A stretch of DNA of 64,000 nt from Pelecanus crispus (taxonomy: Eukaryota; Chordata; Aves; Pelecaniformes; Pelecanidae): NCBI RefSeq assembly GCF_030463565.1, contig NC_134676.1, positions 30,257,228 to 30,321,227 on the forward strand, read 5' to 3'. The translations under genes and the position numbers were made by a program. The notes beneath the pieces are model-generated. The model made no database searches. It was not told the origin of the DNA and saw nothing but the letters and a program-made list of their open reading frames with translations. Within the stretch, counting starts at the first letter, position 1, and each line of letters opens with the position of its first letter. Shown here one piece after another: positions 52,801 to 62,876 of this stretch.

Positions 52801-55800
52801 GATATTAAACAGTGTTGGGCCCAATATTGATCCCTGGGGGACCCCACTTGTGACAGGCTGACAGGCTGAAAAGGAACCATTTACCACCACCCTCTGTGTG
52901 CGGCCTGTCAGCCAGTTCCCCACCCACTGCACAGACTACTTGTCTAGACCCTAACACATCAGTTTCTCTAGGAGAAGGCTGTGGGAAACCATATAGAAAG
53001 CCTTGGAGAAATCCAGGTAGACAATGTTGACCGCTCGCCCCACATCAACCGAGCGGTTACTTTGTCGTAGAAGGTGATCGGGTCTGTCAAGCATGACTTG
53101 CCCCTGGTGAATCCATGCTCGCTTTTCCCAATCATGTGCTTCATTTGACTTGTGATAGCCCCAAGGAGGATTAGTTACGTAACTTTCCCAGGGACTGAAG
53201 AAAGACTGATGAGCCTATGATTTCCTGGATCCTCCTTTAAGCCCTTCTTGTAGATGGGGGTGACATTAGCCTTCTTCCAGACTTCTGGGATGTCCCCCGA
53301 TCTACACAACTTCTCAAAGAGTATGGAGAGCGGCCTCACAATTGACATCAGCCAGCTCTCTTAACATCCTTGGGTGGATATTGTCAGGGCCCATCAATAT
53401 CTGCTTGTTGTTCACATACCTGAAGAACCCTTTCTTGTAGTTTTTGACATCTCTGGCCAATTTCAATTCAAGCTGAGCTTTTGCTTTTCTAACTGCATCT
53501 CTGCATACACTGCCAATGCCCTTGTAGTTCTTAACAGGTATTTGTCCACTTTTCCATCTCTGGTATACTTCTCTTTCAGCTTCAAGCAGACACAGAAGTT
53601 CACAGTTAAGCCAAGGGGTCTCTTGCTCCACCTACTTCCCTTACCTTTAAAGGAGATGAACTGGTTTTGTGCAGGACAGCATTCTTGAAAAACTCCCAAC
53701 ACTGGCTATCTCCTTTATCCTCCATGGAAGCTTCCCATGGAATCCCTCCCAACTGAGCTCTGAGCAAAATTTCACTGTACAGAGCTCAAATAAAATCAAA
53801 AGAAATGGAACTTCATTTAAAGCAGTTTCAAACCTTCTTGGTGCTATTAGAATTTATCTTTAAATGCTGCAATTTTAGAGTGTTTCCTCTGTTTTAATAC
53901 GAAACATTGAGAACCTCTAAAGGATAGGAGAGAAAAGACTAGACCAAGGAAACAAAGAAGGATTTTTTTTTTTTTTTTTTGTCAGCTCATTAAGGACTTT
54001 CTCTGATCTGCAGAGCACAGCACTTCTTAGTAAACCTTGCAGAATGCCATGTAATATTACAGCTAATCAGATCTAACTGTGAATTGCCATTGTCAAGAAT
54101 GACCCTTTTCTGGTTCACATCATCTTACAGCTTTCTCTCTACTGTGTGGCTCCAGGATGAGGCATTTTAGCTAGCTGATCCATCACAAGAACTCAGGACA
54201 TGGGTTTATGATCTGGTTTATGACCTAATAGTTATCCATTGGCCATAAAGGATATATTGGCCTTCGTCCACCCTTAACTTTCTTTTGGATGCCTATTCTG
54301 ATACCTCCCTGATGCTGCCATTGGTACAGATCTGACTGGTACACTCAAGGAGCTCAAAAGAAACAAATCCTATTTTCATAAAGCAGACAAAAGACAGTGC
54401 TAGCAAAAAGAAAGGGCAGCCGAGTCAGGAAAAGCAGGCTATCCTTTGGATAGTACTGCACCAGTTCATTGGGAAATCTCATGAGCGCATCTCATCTACT
54501 AGAGGCTACAAGCTTGCATCTTCTGCAATTTCTCCCTTCTGTGAATAAGGAAGTGGTTGCGTTCCTTTACCTGAAGTGAACAGTGTGCATCCAGGAAGAA
54601 AAATGAAGCTCATACGGCCCCCAGTTGCATGTTCCCTCCTTTCCTTTATGATGGCCCCAGTACTCCTTGCTCTCTTCACTGAACAATTTCAGCACGCAAA
54701 GTGAACAGAAAGCCCTTCTCCCCTCACCTCCAATTTTATTTTTCCACCAATCTAACATGCCAAACTCACATTTGGCCTTGAAAAACAAAACAAAAAAAAC
54801 AACAGGAACACAGTAACCAGAATTTGCAGTGGCTTCATCTGTTGTGGAACCTCAGTCCCTCATTGTTTTCTTTGAAAATGAAGGAGGCCTCCAGTTCATC
54901 ATGATGTGAAGTAAGAAAAATACTGAAATCCTTTAAGTTTTAAGAGAACCAGAAGAGACTGTACAAATCTGCTCTACTACTACTATTGAAGCAACACGTA
55001 TTTGGGGAAAAAAAGCCAACCAACTATGCACACTCCAGCTCATTTCACTTTACAAAGTCAAAAAGCTTTTGCTGCACACATTTCAAGTGGACAAAATTCT
55101 CAGTCTCAGATTACCACTTACAAACCGAAAATTTTAAATAAGTGACTAAACTAGAATTTCTAACAGAAACTCAGATGCAAATTTGAGCCAGGATTTGAGG
55201 GTGTCTATTTCATGCATGTATTTACACAATAGACATTATTTCTAATAAAAGACAGTGAAATTATCACCATACCTTATTCCAGATAAACTGTCAAATGCAT
55301 GCAGGTCCAAGACATTGGAGAGATCAACTCTAAAGAGGGGGAAGAAAGAAAGCTTTGTATTTTTGCTATATTTAAATATTGCATATACTTGAATAATTAG
55401 TTTTAAAATGGTTCTCTAAAGCTTGTGTTTGTTTTCCTGTGTACCATTCTAATGCCATCAATCCTTAGCCTTATTTTTGGATGTTGGTGGTTGGTATTAT
55501 CTCCTACATGGAAACGCAGTTTTTATTTACATAGTAATATGTAAGCACAGAAACATGATTTTAAAAAATATAGTAAAATATAAGGTATTTCCAAAAAAGA
55601 TCATAAAACCCATCATACTGGATGCCAGAATAGCAACTCATTTTCCCTAAACGGGAAAAGGAACCCTGAAGTTCTTCCAGCAATTATTCTGCACCCTTAA
55701 TGTGTACAAATATAGACCCTCCTCTCAACACACAAACCCCTGGAACATATGTAACTTCTACTGACACACTGTTAGCAAACAAAACTGAAATAGAACCATA

Positions 55801-58800
55801 GAATCATTTACGTTGGAAAAGACCTTTAACATCATCAAGTCCAACCACTAAGAACAAATTCTACTATGAAGAATTTCAGCTCTAACATCGGAAACTTAGA
55901 CAAATGAAAAATGTAATATGGAACAGACAGCACTGATCATATTGACTTGCAAGAACAGCTACCTATAAACTCACATAAGACACTTTTTTTAAAAAAAGCA
56001 ATATAGACTATAGTTTCACTGCTAATAGCAACTGAGAGCTTTCTAAATACAGTTAATGATATGTGGCTAAATACAAGGAACACAAGAGGTTAAAACAAAC
56101 AAACATAAAAAACAATAACAAAAAAAAATATCTCTCAAGTGTAGCCGGTATTATTAAATTTTTACACCCGACAGTAGCTTTACAAAGCAGCTTCTAAGAT
56201 GAAAGGTTTATAATGTAAAACACATAAATAATGCCTCTCAAGTTAGTTCATTGCCAACTCATTGCTAATTGTTTGTTCTCAGCAATGTTCTGAAAAATCA
56301 CACAGAAACACTCAAGATAGTGCTACATTGGTCCCTTTTACATGTGGGCTTTTGAGGGACAAACCCCCCTAACTAAAGAAGATACGTTCTCAAATAACAT
56401 GTTAATAAATTAATTTTGTGCTTATTTCAGTTTCGGAATGCTTAATCATGGGAGAGACAGTATGCGTCATTCACTAAAGAATATTTACTAGTAACAAGTT
56501 GTCATTCAGGACTGCATCTGAGGTCCACTTTAATATCCAAAATTTACTGCTGGCTGGCATCAGACACCAGAGAATGGTACAGATGTGGATGCCACATTTC
56601 ACATATTGCATCTCTTCCTAATGGACATGGACAGATACTGATTTAAGACTCAAAGCATGAAGTTTAATATCCTCTTCAAAATTGTTAGCCATGCTGGATA
56701 CCATCATCATCTTTACAGAAACCTTTTTTTTTTTCCATGTTACCAAAATCTTGGCCTCACACTTGCACTGATTTCCCAGGGCAGTGAGACCCATGCATAT
56801 GCAATTTATGAGTGGTTTAACTTTGTCAATAGTGTTTGCTTCTTTCCCCCCTCAAAGCATTTCACTGACCATTCCTGTAGTCTGCCTTGCAACTAAAGAA
56901 CAAAGAACTCCTGATCTGCTTTGCCAAAACCACCGTTCGTTCTCAGTAAAATCATTATGTTCCCACTGCTTTAATTTCAGCTGGAGCATTCTTTTGCAAA
57001 TCTTTTTTATAAAACTGTTTTCCTAAGCCCTGATCATCCTGCATGCTTTTCTTCCCCATTCTGTGGTGAAGGTAAAATTTCCCATTCCTCCTAATATAAC
57101 TTCCAGAATTTTAAAAATTAGTATCATGTCACAAAAGTCTACTAAGCAGGAGGAAATGGAAATGCTACAATTTTATCTCTGCAACTCCACCACTTTGCAA
57201 TATTTGCCCTTCTCATGTCTTTCAAATCTTTCATGCTGCACTCAAAGTACATACATTAGATTAAGAAATACCTCGCTGCATAGAGGGCATGAAAACTGTA
57301 AAGAATATAGAGGTCTCAAAAATAAGACTTAGATATTGTAAAATTAGCTATGAGTAAATATCCGAGATTTACCATCAGAATAAAATCTTGGTTAAATTTA
57401 ACCTGGAGTCACCAGAACATTCTCATCTCCATCTACAGACAGAAAAAAATGCCAGTAGCATTATTCTAATACACCTCAACTTTATTAAATACTAACTTAG
57501 TAATACTGAATTTACAGAGTAGAACAAATGAACAGAAGTCTAAAATTTTGCAGCAGAATCTGGAATGACTACTTACACATTAAAACTCTTAACATATCAT
57601 GAAAACTGGTGAACATTAAAAGCTTGATTGTCAGAATTGCTCACAAGTTTATCCACACTTGCTGTTTTGAACGTAAGTCCCTGAATGACAATAAATCCAT
57701 TGAAGAAAATAACTTTTTATGTAATAGATACATGCTGACTTAAGAGAAATGATTTACTGAGGACCACTAGAGCAATACATGGATCAATATGAAACACCTC
57801 TCAGTAACAGAATTTATGATCCCCTCCATAGTATTGTTTATTCTTGTTCTAAGTGTTCTTCAACAGAATTTGCAAGTCAAGAAAGTAGTGTGAAGTTGTC
57901 AAAGCTAGTTAACCATGTCACCTTCCTCCTTGAACAAAGTAATGAAAACAGTATGAGAATAATCCTTATAAACTAACACGACAGTCACTAACATGATAGT
58001 CACTAAAGAGAATGCTTTTCATAGTGTAACTGTTTAACAGCAGGGCATAAAACTTCCAGCATCAGACTGCAGAGAGAATTTCAAGTAAGTTGAAGTCAAT
58101 AGAAATGTTAACAAGATTAACATTTTTGGAAATATAAACCAAGCTGATCTTTAGATTAAAGTCAGACAAGCACCCACCTTCAAAACCCTGGGTTACTAAA
58201 TAAAATACATAGAATCACAGAATCATAGAATCATCTAGGTTGGAAAAGACCTTTAAGATCATCCAGTCCAACCATTAACCTACACTACCAAGCCCACCTA
58301 AACCAATCAAGGGTAGAATAGACTAAACCATATCCCGAAGTGCCACATCTACCCATTTTTTGAACACTTCCAGGGATGGTGACTCCACCACCTCTCTGGG
58401 CAGCCTGTTCCAATGCTTGACCACCCTTTCCGTAAAGAAATTTTTCCTAATTTCCAGCCTAAACCTCCCCTGGTGCAGCTTGAGCCCATTTCCTCTCGTC
58501 CTATCGCTAGCTACTTGGGAGAAGAGACCAACACCCACCTCACTACTACCTCCTTTCAGGTAGTTGTAGACAGCGATAAGGTCTCCCCTCAGCCTCCTCT
58601 TCTCCAGGCTAAACAACCCCAGTTCCCTCAGCCGCTCCTCATAAGACCTGTGCTCCAGACCCTTCACCAGCCTTGTTGCTCGTCTCTGAACACGCTCCAG
58701 CACCTCAATGTCTTTCTTGTAGTGAGGGGCCCAAAACTGGCCACAGTATTCCAGGTGCAGCCTCACCAGCGCCGAGTACAGGGGGACAATCACCTCCATG

Positions 58801-61800
58801 CTCCTGCTGGCCACAGCATTCCTGATACAAGCCAGGATGCTGTTGGCCTTCTTGGCCACCTGGGCACACTGCTGGCTCATGTTCAGCCGGCTATCTACCA
58901 ACACCCCCAGATCCTTTTCGGCCAGGCAGCTTTCCAGCCACTCCTCCCCAAGCTTGTAGTGTGGCATGGGGTTGTTGTGACCCAAGTGCAGTACCCGGCA
59001 CTTGGCCTTGTTGAACCTCATACAGTTGGCCACAGCCCATCGATCCAGTCTGTCCAGGTCCCTCTGCAGGGCCATCCTACCCTCCAGCAGATCGACACTC
59101 CCACCCAATTTGGTGTCGTCTGCAAACTTACTGAGGGCGCACTCGATCCCCTCATCCAGATCATTGATAAAGATATTGAACAAGACTGGCCCTAAAACAG
59201 AGCCCTGGGGAACACCGCTCGTGACCGGCTGCCAACTGGACTTAACACCTTTTACCACAACTCTCTGGGCTCGGCCACCCAACCAGTTTTTTACCCAGCG
59301 AAGAGTATGCCTGTCCAAGCCGTGAGCTGCCAGCTTCCCGAGGAGGATATTATGCGAGACGGTGTCAAAAGCGTTGCTAAAGTCCAGGTAGATGACATCT
59401 ACAGCCTTTCCATCATCTACCAGGCGGGTCACCAGGTCATAGAAGGAGATCAGGTTGGTCAAGCAGGACCTGCCTTTCGTGAACCCATGCTGGCTGGGTC
59501 TGATCCCCTGGTTGACCTGTACTTGCCTGTGGAGTTCGCTCAAGATGAACCTCTCCATAATCTTCCCCAGCACCGAGGTCAGGCTGACAGGCCTGTAGTT
59601 CCCCGGGTCCTCCTTCCTGCCCTTCTTGTAGATGGGCGTCACATTGGCAAGCCTCCAGTCATCAGGGACCTCCGCTGTTAACCAGCACTGCTGATAGATG
59701 ATGGAAAGTGGCTTGGCGAGCTCCTCCGCCAGCTCCCTCGGTACTCTCGGGTGGATCCCATCTGGCCCCATAGACTTGTGAGCGTCCAGGTGGCATAGCA
59801 GGTCATTAACTGCTTCCTCCTGGACTATGTGGGCTCCATTCTGGTCCCCATCCCTATCCTCTAGCTCAGGGGCCTGAGTACCCTGGGAATGACCGGTCTG
59901 GCTGTTGAACACAGAGGCAAAGAAGGCGTTAAGTACTTCAGCCTTTTCCTTGTCCTCGGTGACAATGTTCCCCCCCACATCCAGCAAAGAATGGAGATCC
60001 TCCTTGGCTCTCCTTTTATTGCTGATGTACATATTCTGCAGACACTTATTGATCCTATCAGATTAGCCAACAACAGCAAATATTTTTCTCTACACTTTTG
60101 AACAAGAACTTTAAGAAGCCAAGTATACTTTACGAAGATTATGTCTATTATTTTCCCTTCAAAAACTGCTTAAAACAGGAACACATCACAATATAGTCAA
60201 ATAACTGATGTAATAGCACACAAATCAATCCTAGCAGTATGAAAGATACACTGCTCTCCTAATGTCCCTGGGAATACCATTTCCATTTAATACCTTATTA
60301 AAGAAGAAATCTGAGTCAGAATTTCAATGAAAAATAGCAAAAACAATGGAATTACTTTTCCTTCTTATAAATTCCCCTGCACTGTTTTCAAAGTAATTTT
60401 GTAGTAACAACTTATCTGCAGCAGCCATTGTAAGTCAGAAAAATCTTTAAGCTGAACAACAGAAAAAAACCATTATAGTCCACGTGATCAATGATTAGCT
60501 CAGATACAACTTGGCCTTACATGTAGCTGTTTAGTTACAAGATCTGGTTAACGAGTTACGAGAAACTTTGAATTTCTACCTGTAACACTCCCTTAAAAAT
60601 CTGCTATGTTTCTGGAATATGCTGAAGCCAATTAAACTACATCAATATTAGCATTTTCCAAAAACTTTCCAAATGCTATTACTCCATAAATGGCAACATG
60701 ACTAAAATGCAACTTTAATAATTAAAAACCATATTCATATTATACTTAGAACAACATACAGGTTTTGGAAAAATTAATGCCCGAGCTTTTGTAAAATCCA
60801 GTTCTCATGTAAATAAGAAATACTTATGGTTATGTTGCAAAGTCCAATAAAATCCACTAGTGATAAGCTCTGTAAGCTAAGCTACATCTTAATAGCGATG
60901 TTTTTTAACTAATTATACATGTAGGATGTGAGCAGCAACAAAGAAAAATACATTTTTACTTATTTTTAAAAAATCCTTTATCTAAATCCTTATTAGTAAA
61001 ATATTGAGTTAAATATTTCTAATTCAATAGTTTTCCTTTAACCAAACTGATCTAATAGCATACTCAAATCTGTCACAAAAGAAGCAGGATCTGGTACCTA
61101 GTAATAGTGGCCATTTAATACCTTGATCTTTGTGTCTCTAGAATTTTAACAAGTCCATTTATTGACCTAAAATAAAATAGAAAAATCAGAAGTTAGACGA
61201 AAATGCATCTGTAATACATTGCTTGAACAACTTCACCATGGAAAGCAGCGTAAGAAATAGCACCACAACAACCCCAAATCTGTTATCAACTTGTTGAACA
61301 AAGAAACAGACATCCCAACAAGACCTTGTTTTTATGACTTTTTCATACCCTAAGTAAGGGTTGGGGAACTTCACAAGTTCTGACAACAAAATGCTACTAG
61401 TAAGAATAGCGTTTTCCTATGCAAGACCCCTCATTGACACACTCTGCTGGGTCTAAGCATTTTTACTTTTAGAATTCAAACCACTAACAGAGTTGTAAAG
61501 AATTTCAAAATTTCAATGTTTTATTTTGGTTACCACGGTACTGATAGAAAAAGACAGGACAAGCCTTTGATCATTAATTTGATTCAGACCATTGGTTCTT
61601 CTACACCCAAGACCATTATTTAGGACTTCCTCCATACATCTTTGTATTCGCTACTGAACTCATCTCTGCTAGCAGATTTTTCTTTCCCTGATGCCAATTC
61701 AGAAAAATGGGGACAGCTGCCCAAAAATATAAGAACATGGACACTTCAAAGGCTTGTCCTTAGTAGGTAACATCAAATCTTACCTAAACAGGCAAACTGC

Positions 61801-62876
61801 TAAGCTTACGTAAGCACATAAAAGTAGTGAAATGCCTTTAGAAAGGGGCACCCTCTTTTTCCCTGCTGAGCTAAGGATTTATATCAGTGTAATCATGAAA
61901 TCTAATTTCTGTATTAACAGCAAGAAAGAAGTAATTCTGTTCCAATAAAAATAACCTGAGCCAGTACAGCATTACATTTATGCCAGAAGTTTCATACCTG
62001 ACAGATGTTCTGACTTTATTCAATTCTTCCCCCGAAACCAAATCTGTTTTGTTGATGATTATAAGATCAGCTAATGCAACCTGCCTATGCGTTGGGGTGG
62101 GGCGGTGGAAGAAAAAAAAAAAAGACAACATGAACAAATACTTTTACTGTAAGGCAGAAACACCACCTCTCCCATAGCACCAAAAAAATACTATGAGCAT
62201 TATTAGTACAGAAAGGCAAGCATTAATCAAACCAGAACATCATGGAGTATGACTACAGTACTACTGTCTTCTTGAGGTGCTCTTCTGTGCCATAAGAGGA
62301 GCCTACCAAGCTACCAAGGCTTGCTAGTTTTTGGTTGTTTTGGTTTTGTTGTTTTTTGGTTTTTTTTTGAAAAGAAGTCATCTAAACTGCAGGGCTTTGT
62401 AATTTATGAACTTCACAAGCCCCTGTTTCTCCTGCACGTACTCTTCGCAAAGTCATACTTGAAGTCTCTTTGCTTTATGAAGGCTTCTTTTGTTATAATT
62501 ACCCTTAATCATTGCAGTTCCATATCTAGCAAAAAATAGTTCTACTTCAAGCATCTGGCAGATTCTAGCATGCAGTTCCTTCTTCCCCCCAACACAGGTG
62601 ATTTTCCTTCAGTTATGTAAAACCAATCCCTCTTAAAATGTGTATGAGAAGAGTCAGATCTTCGCAAAAAGACCAAATGGAGCATGAAGTCACTTTTCTA
62701 TTTTCTACCTTTGTTTAAAAACAAAGAAGAAGAGAAAAGCATTATAAAAGAAAAAAAAGCCATTTCTAATGAACTTCTATACAGCACGGTTCCTAACATG
62801 ATATATAAAATTAATTTGTATGTCCATACCGAGATGCTTCATTGACAAGACCTTCTGGCTTTTCCTCCGTCAAGTG
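40760..62876 (-). CDS. CBWD1: ZNG1 (CBWD1), zinc-transferring GTPase of the CobW/G3E family, 3' part of the gene
   Basis: Nine coding exons on the minus strand: 62830-62876, 61998-62084, 61122-61166, 55273-55329, 51331-51382, 43630-43698, 43465-43530, 41555-41684 and 40760-40833. They sum to 627 bp, 208 codons plus TGA, in unbroken phase with GT-AG junctions throughout. Human CBWD1/ZNG1 has 395 residues, so about half is here; the P-loop and CxCC motif lie beyond the right edge. ZNG1 is known to hand zinc to methionine aminopeptidase METAP1 using GTP hydrolysis. Visible landmarks are [20 protein letters not shown], the guanine-specificity motif [32 protein letters not shown], the CobW C-terminal domain piece [12 protein letters not shown], and [13 protein letters not shown]. 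Most exons are too short to show as open frames. Five CR1 copies sit in its introns, all in the same orientation. Confidence 0.96.
40834..41554 (-). other. CBWD1: ZNG1 intron
   Basis: 0.72 kb of AT-rich intron with no recognised feature apart from T-rich stretches near 41306-41340. Confidence 0.75.
41555..41684 (-). CDS. CBWD1: ZNG1 coding exon, CobW C-terminal domain
   Basis: 130 bp encoding [20 protein letters not shown] followed by [20 protein letters not shown] and VLI, with a Gly codon split at the GTAGGA donor. This is the core of the CobW C-terminal domain. The acceptor reads ctgataag, with A rather than C or T at -3, so it is a weak but phase-correct 3' splice site after a T-rich tract. 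Confidence 0.93.
41685..43464 (-). other. CBWD1: ZNG1 intron
   Basis: 1.8 kb intron. A pure A run (plus strand, 42284-42302) lies within it. An open minus frame at 43178-43453 shows no similarity to ZNG1 and no splice support. Confidence 0.7.
42284..42302 (+). repeat. poly-A tract (19 A)
   Basis: A run of 19 A inside a ZNG1 intron. No retrotransposed gene body is recognisable beside it. Confidence 0.85.
43465..43530 (-). CDS. CBWD1: ZNG1 coding exon
   Basis: 66 bp (22 codons) after a ttcatag acceptor, encoding [20 protein letters not shown] plus LK, with donor GTTAGT. Human reads [20 protein letters not shown] at this point, so the flanks are conserved and the middle is divergent. Confidence 0.95.
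43531..43629 (-). other. CBWD1: ZNG1 short intron (99 bp)
   Basis: The shortest intron in the window. It has a GTAAGT donor and a ttcatag acceptor. Confidence 0.9.
43630..43698 (-). CDS. CBWD1: ZNG1 coding exon
   Basis: 69 bp (23 codons), acceptor tttgcag, donor GTAAGT, encoding [20 protein letters not shown] plus FIQ. It corresponds to human SIVTITFEVPGN and starts the CobW C-terminal domain. Confidence 0.96.
43699..44449 (-). other. CBWD1: ZNG1 intron, part before the CR1
   Basis: AT-rich intron sequence with no recognised feature. Confidence 0.65.
44450..44472 (+). repeat. AGCAT pentanucleotide tail of a CR1
   Basis: About four and a half AGCAT units lie at the 3' terminus of the minus-strand CR1. 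They take the place of the ATTCTATG-type tail seen in the other CR1 copies. Confidence 0.8.
44473..46398 (-). mobile_element. CR1 LINE, 1.9 kb, degenerate ORF2
   Basis: Minus-strand CR1 in a ZNG1 intron. From its 3' end the plus strand shows the CR1 3' block (CAGTTGGGAGGGACCTACAA), then ORF2 read backwards. Minus-strand frames contain [63 protein letters not shown] and, at its 5' end, [15 protein letters not shown] from the linker before RT. Several frameshifts and stops break the frame. More diverged than the 58-kb copy. It ends against an arm of the 46.4/47.2-kb inverted repeat. Confidence 0.93.
46408..46627 (+). repeat. inverted repeat, left arm (about 217 bp)
   Basis: This AT-rich sequence is the reverse complement of 47167-47383 with about 94 percent identity by eye. 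It starts in an A-rich tract just after the CR1 5' end and runs AAACTTGTATTTTTATTAAG through AAGTTGCTAGTCTTG to TAAATATAA. No coding meaning. A minus open frame crosses it by chance. Confidence 0.9.
46628..47166. other. spacer between the inverted repeat arms
   Basis: 539 bp of AT-rich DNA without a recognised element or open frame of note. Confidence 0.7.
47167..47383 (-). repeat. inverted repeat, right arm (about 217 bp)
   Basis: The reverse-complement copy of 46408-46627, ending in a T-rich tract (TTTTTTTCTTTTTTTACAG) that mirrors the A-rich tract at the left arm. Differences are scattered point changes and single-base indels, so the duplication is not brand new. Confidence 0.9.
47384..47590 (+). 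repeat. degenerate interspersed repeat, probably ERV-derived
   Basis: A GC-richer segment with ACTGTGACCCATG, CAGAGCAGGG and CTTAAGGAACAGAGCAGTGA. Parts of it, in the same order, recur at about 49970-50060 (CACAGAGCAGGA, CTTAAGGAGCAGAGCAGTAA). The style matches a bird ERV internal or LTR region that I remember, but I cannot name the family. Confidence 0.4.
47622..47838 (-). mobile_element. CR1 LINE internal fragment
   Basis: About 215 bp of CR1 ORF2 in minus orientation, in frame for [33 protein letters not shown] and [11 protein letters not shown]. Both ends of CR1 are missing, so this is a fragment rather than an ordinary 5'-truncated insertion. Confidence 0.9.
47839..49689 (-). other. CBWD1: ZNG1 intron, no assigned feature
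   Basis: 1.85 kb lying between two repeat segments that may be ERV-derived, with higher GC than the surrounding intron and several short frames (48541-48726, 48650-48874, 49101-49343). None shows a recognisable retroviral or host motif. It could be a worn ERV interior; I cannot support that directly. Confidence 0.4.
49690..50100 (+). repeat. degenerate repeat related to 47384-47590, probably ERV LTR or leader
   Basis: The segment contains GCAGGGGGCTGCAGTTCTGA and CCAGCTCTGAAACC, a style I associate with bird ERV LTRs, then the shared CACAGAGCAGGA and AAGGAGCAGAGCAGTAA. The similarity to 47384-47590 is partial and gapped. Confidence 0.4.
50101..51330 (-). other. CBWD1: ZNG1 intron
   Basis: AT-rich intron sequence up to the next exon. 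No feature recognised. Confidence 0.7.
51331..51382 (-). CDS. CBWD1: ZNG1 coding exon
   Basis: 52 bp after a gtttcag acceptor, completing Ser and encoding [17 protein letters not shown], with donor GTAATT. It corresponds to human SLQKKLQHVPGTQPHLDQ. The phase (2 in, 0 out) connects its neighbours exactly. Confidence 0.94.
51383..51884 (-). other. CBWD1: ZNG1 intron, part before the CR1
   Basis: AT-rich, no recognised feature. Confidence 0.65.
51885..53765 (-). mobile_element. CR1 LINE, 1.9 kb, internally deleted
   Basis: Minus-strand CR1 with 3' block CAGGTTGGAAGGGACCTCAA at 51897 and ORF2 text in minus frames: [56 protein letters not shown] and, at its 5' part, [20 protein letters not shown]. 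The catalytic box is FAND instead of FADD. A deletion joins [12 protein letters not shown] to [14 protein letters not shown], removing the segment between the linker and RT. Several frameshifts. A different, older-looking CR1 subfamily than the 58-kb copy. Confidence 0.94.
53766..55272 (-). other. CBWD1: ZNG1 intron, part after the CR1
   Basis: AT-rich sequence with an 18-T tract (53963-53980). No feature recognised. Confidence 0.7.
53963..53980 (+). repeat. poly-T tract (18 T)
   Basis: A run of 18 T, about 200 bp beyond the CR1 5' end. On the ZNG1 RNA it is an A run. Confidence 0.85.
55273..55329 (-). CDS. CBWD1: ZNG1 coding exon
   Basis: 57 bp (19 codons) with acceptor ctctttag and donor GTATGG, encoding [18 protein letters not shown] between split codons. 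It is almost identical to the human segment and too short to appear as an open frame by itself. Confidence 0.97.
55330..58208 (-). other. CBWD1: ZNG1 intron with a small CR1 end
   Basis: AT-rich intron holding the CR1 fragment at 55791-55852 and otherwise short frames (for example 56657-57026, 57063-57332) without similarity or splice support. Confidence 0.65.
55791..55852 (-). mobile_element. CR1 LINE 3' terminus (62 bp)
   Basis: A very short 5'-truncated CR1: tail ATAGAACCATAGAATCAT, then GTTGGAAAAGACCTTTAA, ATCATCAAGTCCAACCAC. Same 3' end type as the 37- and 58-kb copies. Confidence 0.85.
58209..60065 (-). mobile_element. CR1 LINE, 1.86 kb, with an open RT frame
   Basis: Minus-strand, 5'-truncated CR1 in a ZNG1 intron. 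It has tail repeats at 58210-58235, the 3' UTR (GGTTGGAAAAGACC, ATCATCCAGTCCAACC), an uninterrupted ORF2 3' part, and a left end of the element at about 60065. The endonuclease domain and 5' UTR are absent. The intact frame makes it the youngest-looking CR1 in the window. Confidence 0.96.
58323..60032 (-). CDS. CR1 ORF2 C-terminal part with complete reverse transcriptase domain
   Basis: 569 codons without a stop, ending at the normal CR1 ORF2 stop (VDVALRDMV). RT motifs in order: [19 protein letters not shown] at about 145-163, YLDFSNAFD at 215-223 (first catalytic Asp 217), [18 protein letters not shown] at about 271-288, and KFADDTKL at about 302-309 with Asp305 and Asp306. The C-terminal region has [30 protein letters not shown] and [14 protein letters not shown]. 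The N-terminal endonuclease is missing, so this copy should not be able to move by itself. The Met used here is internal; the frame continues a few codons upstream into a stop near 60065. Confidence 0.92.
   Translation of the reverse strand: MYISNKRRAKEDLHSLLDVGGNIVTEDKEKAEVLNAFFASVFNSQTGHSQGTQAPELEDRDGDQNGAHIVQEEAVNDLLCHLDAHKSMGPDGIHPRVPRELAEELAKPLSIIYQQCWLTAEVPDDWRLANVTPIYKKGRKEDPGNYRPVSLTSVLGKIMERFILSELHRQVQVNQGIRPSQHGFTKGRSCLTNLISFYDLVTRLVDDGKAVDVIYLDFSNAFDTVSHNILLGKLAAHGLDRHTLRWVKNWLGGRAQRVVVKGVKSSWQPVTSGVPQGSVLGPVLFNIFINDLDEGIECALSKFADDTKLGGSVDLLEGRMALQRDLDRLDRWAVANCMRFNKAKCRVLHLGHNNPMPHYKLGEEWLESCLAEKDLGVLVDSRLNMSQQCAQVAKKANSILACIRNAVASRSMEVIVPLYSALVRLHLEYCGQFWAPHYKKDIEVLERVQRRATRLVKGLEHRSYEERLRELGLFSLEKRRLRGDLIAVYNYLKGGSSEVGVGLFSQVASDRTRGNGLKLHQGRFRLEIRKNFFTERVVKHWNRLPREVVESPSLEVFKKWVDVALRDMV
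60066..61121 (-). other. CBWD1: ZNG1 intron, part after the CR1
   Basis: AT-rich intron sequence with no recognised feature. Confidence 0.7.
61122..61166 (-). CDS. CBWD1: ZNG1 coding exon
   Basis: 45 bp (15 codons) with acceptor tattttag and donor GTATTA, encoding [14 protein letters not shown] between split Arg codons. Human reads [15 protein letters not shown]. Confidence 0.96.
61167..61997 (-). other. CBWD1: ZNG1 intron
   Basis: 0.83 kb AT-rich intron, no recognised feature. Confidence 0.8.
61998..62084 (-). CDS. CBWD1: ZNG1 coding exon with GTPase NKxD motif
   Basis: 87 bp (29 codons) with acceptor cgcatag and donor GTATGA, encoding [20 protein letters not shown] and LNKVRTSV between split Arg codons. 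NKTD is the G4 motif that gives guanine specificity in G3E GTPases. Human reads QVALADAILINKTDLVPEED. Confidence 0.97.
62085..62829 (-). other. CBWD1: ZNG1 intron
   Basis: 0.74 kb intron with short A- and T-rich tracts (62109-62121, 62335-62370). No recognised feature. Confidence 0.8.
62830..62876 (-). CDS. CBWD1: ZNG1 coding exon (first one in the window)
   Basis: 47 bp after a tttgtctag acceptor, encoding [15 protein letters not shown] with an Arg codon split at the GTATGG donor. Human reads HLTEEKPDGLINEATR. The preceding exon, expected to end SKYGLK, is not in the remaining 1.1 kb. Confidence 0.96.

Noticed and set aside
58413..59195. Plus-strand frame of 260 codons
   Set aside because: It is antisense to the CR1 ORF2 and reflects the open frame on the other strand.
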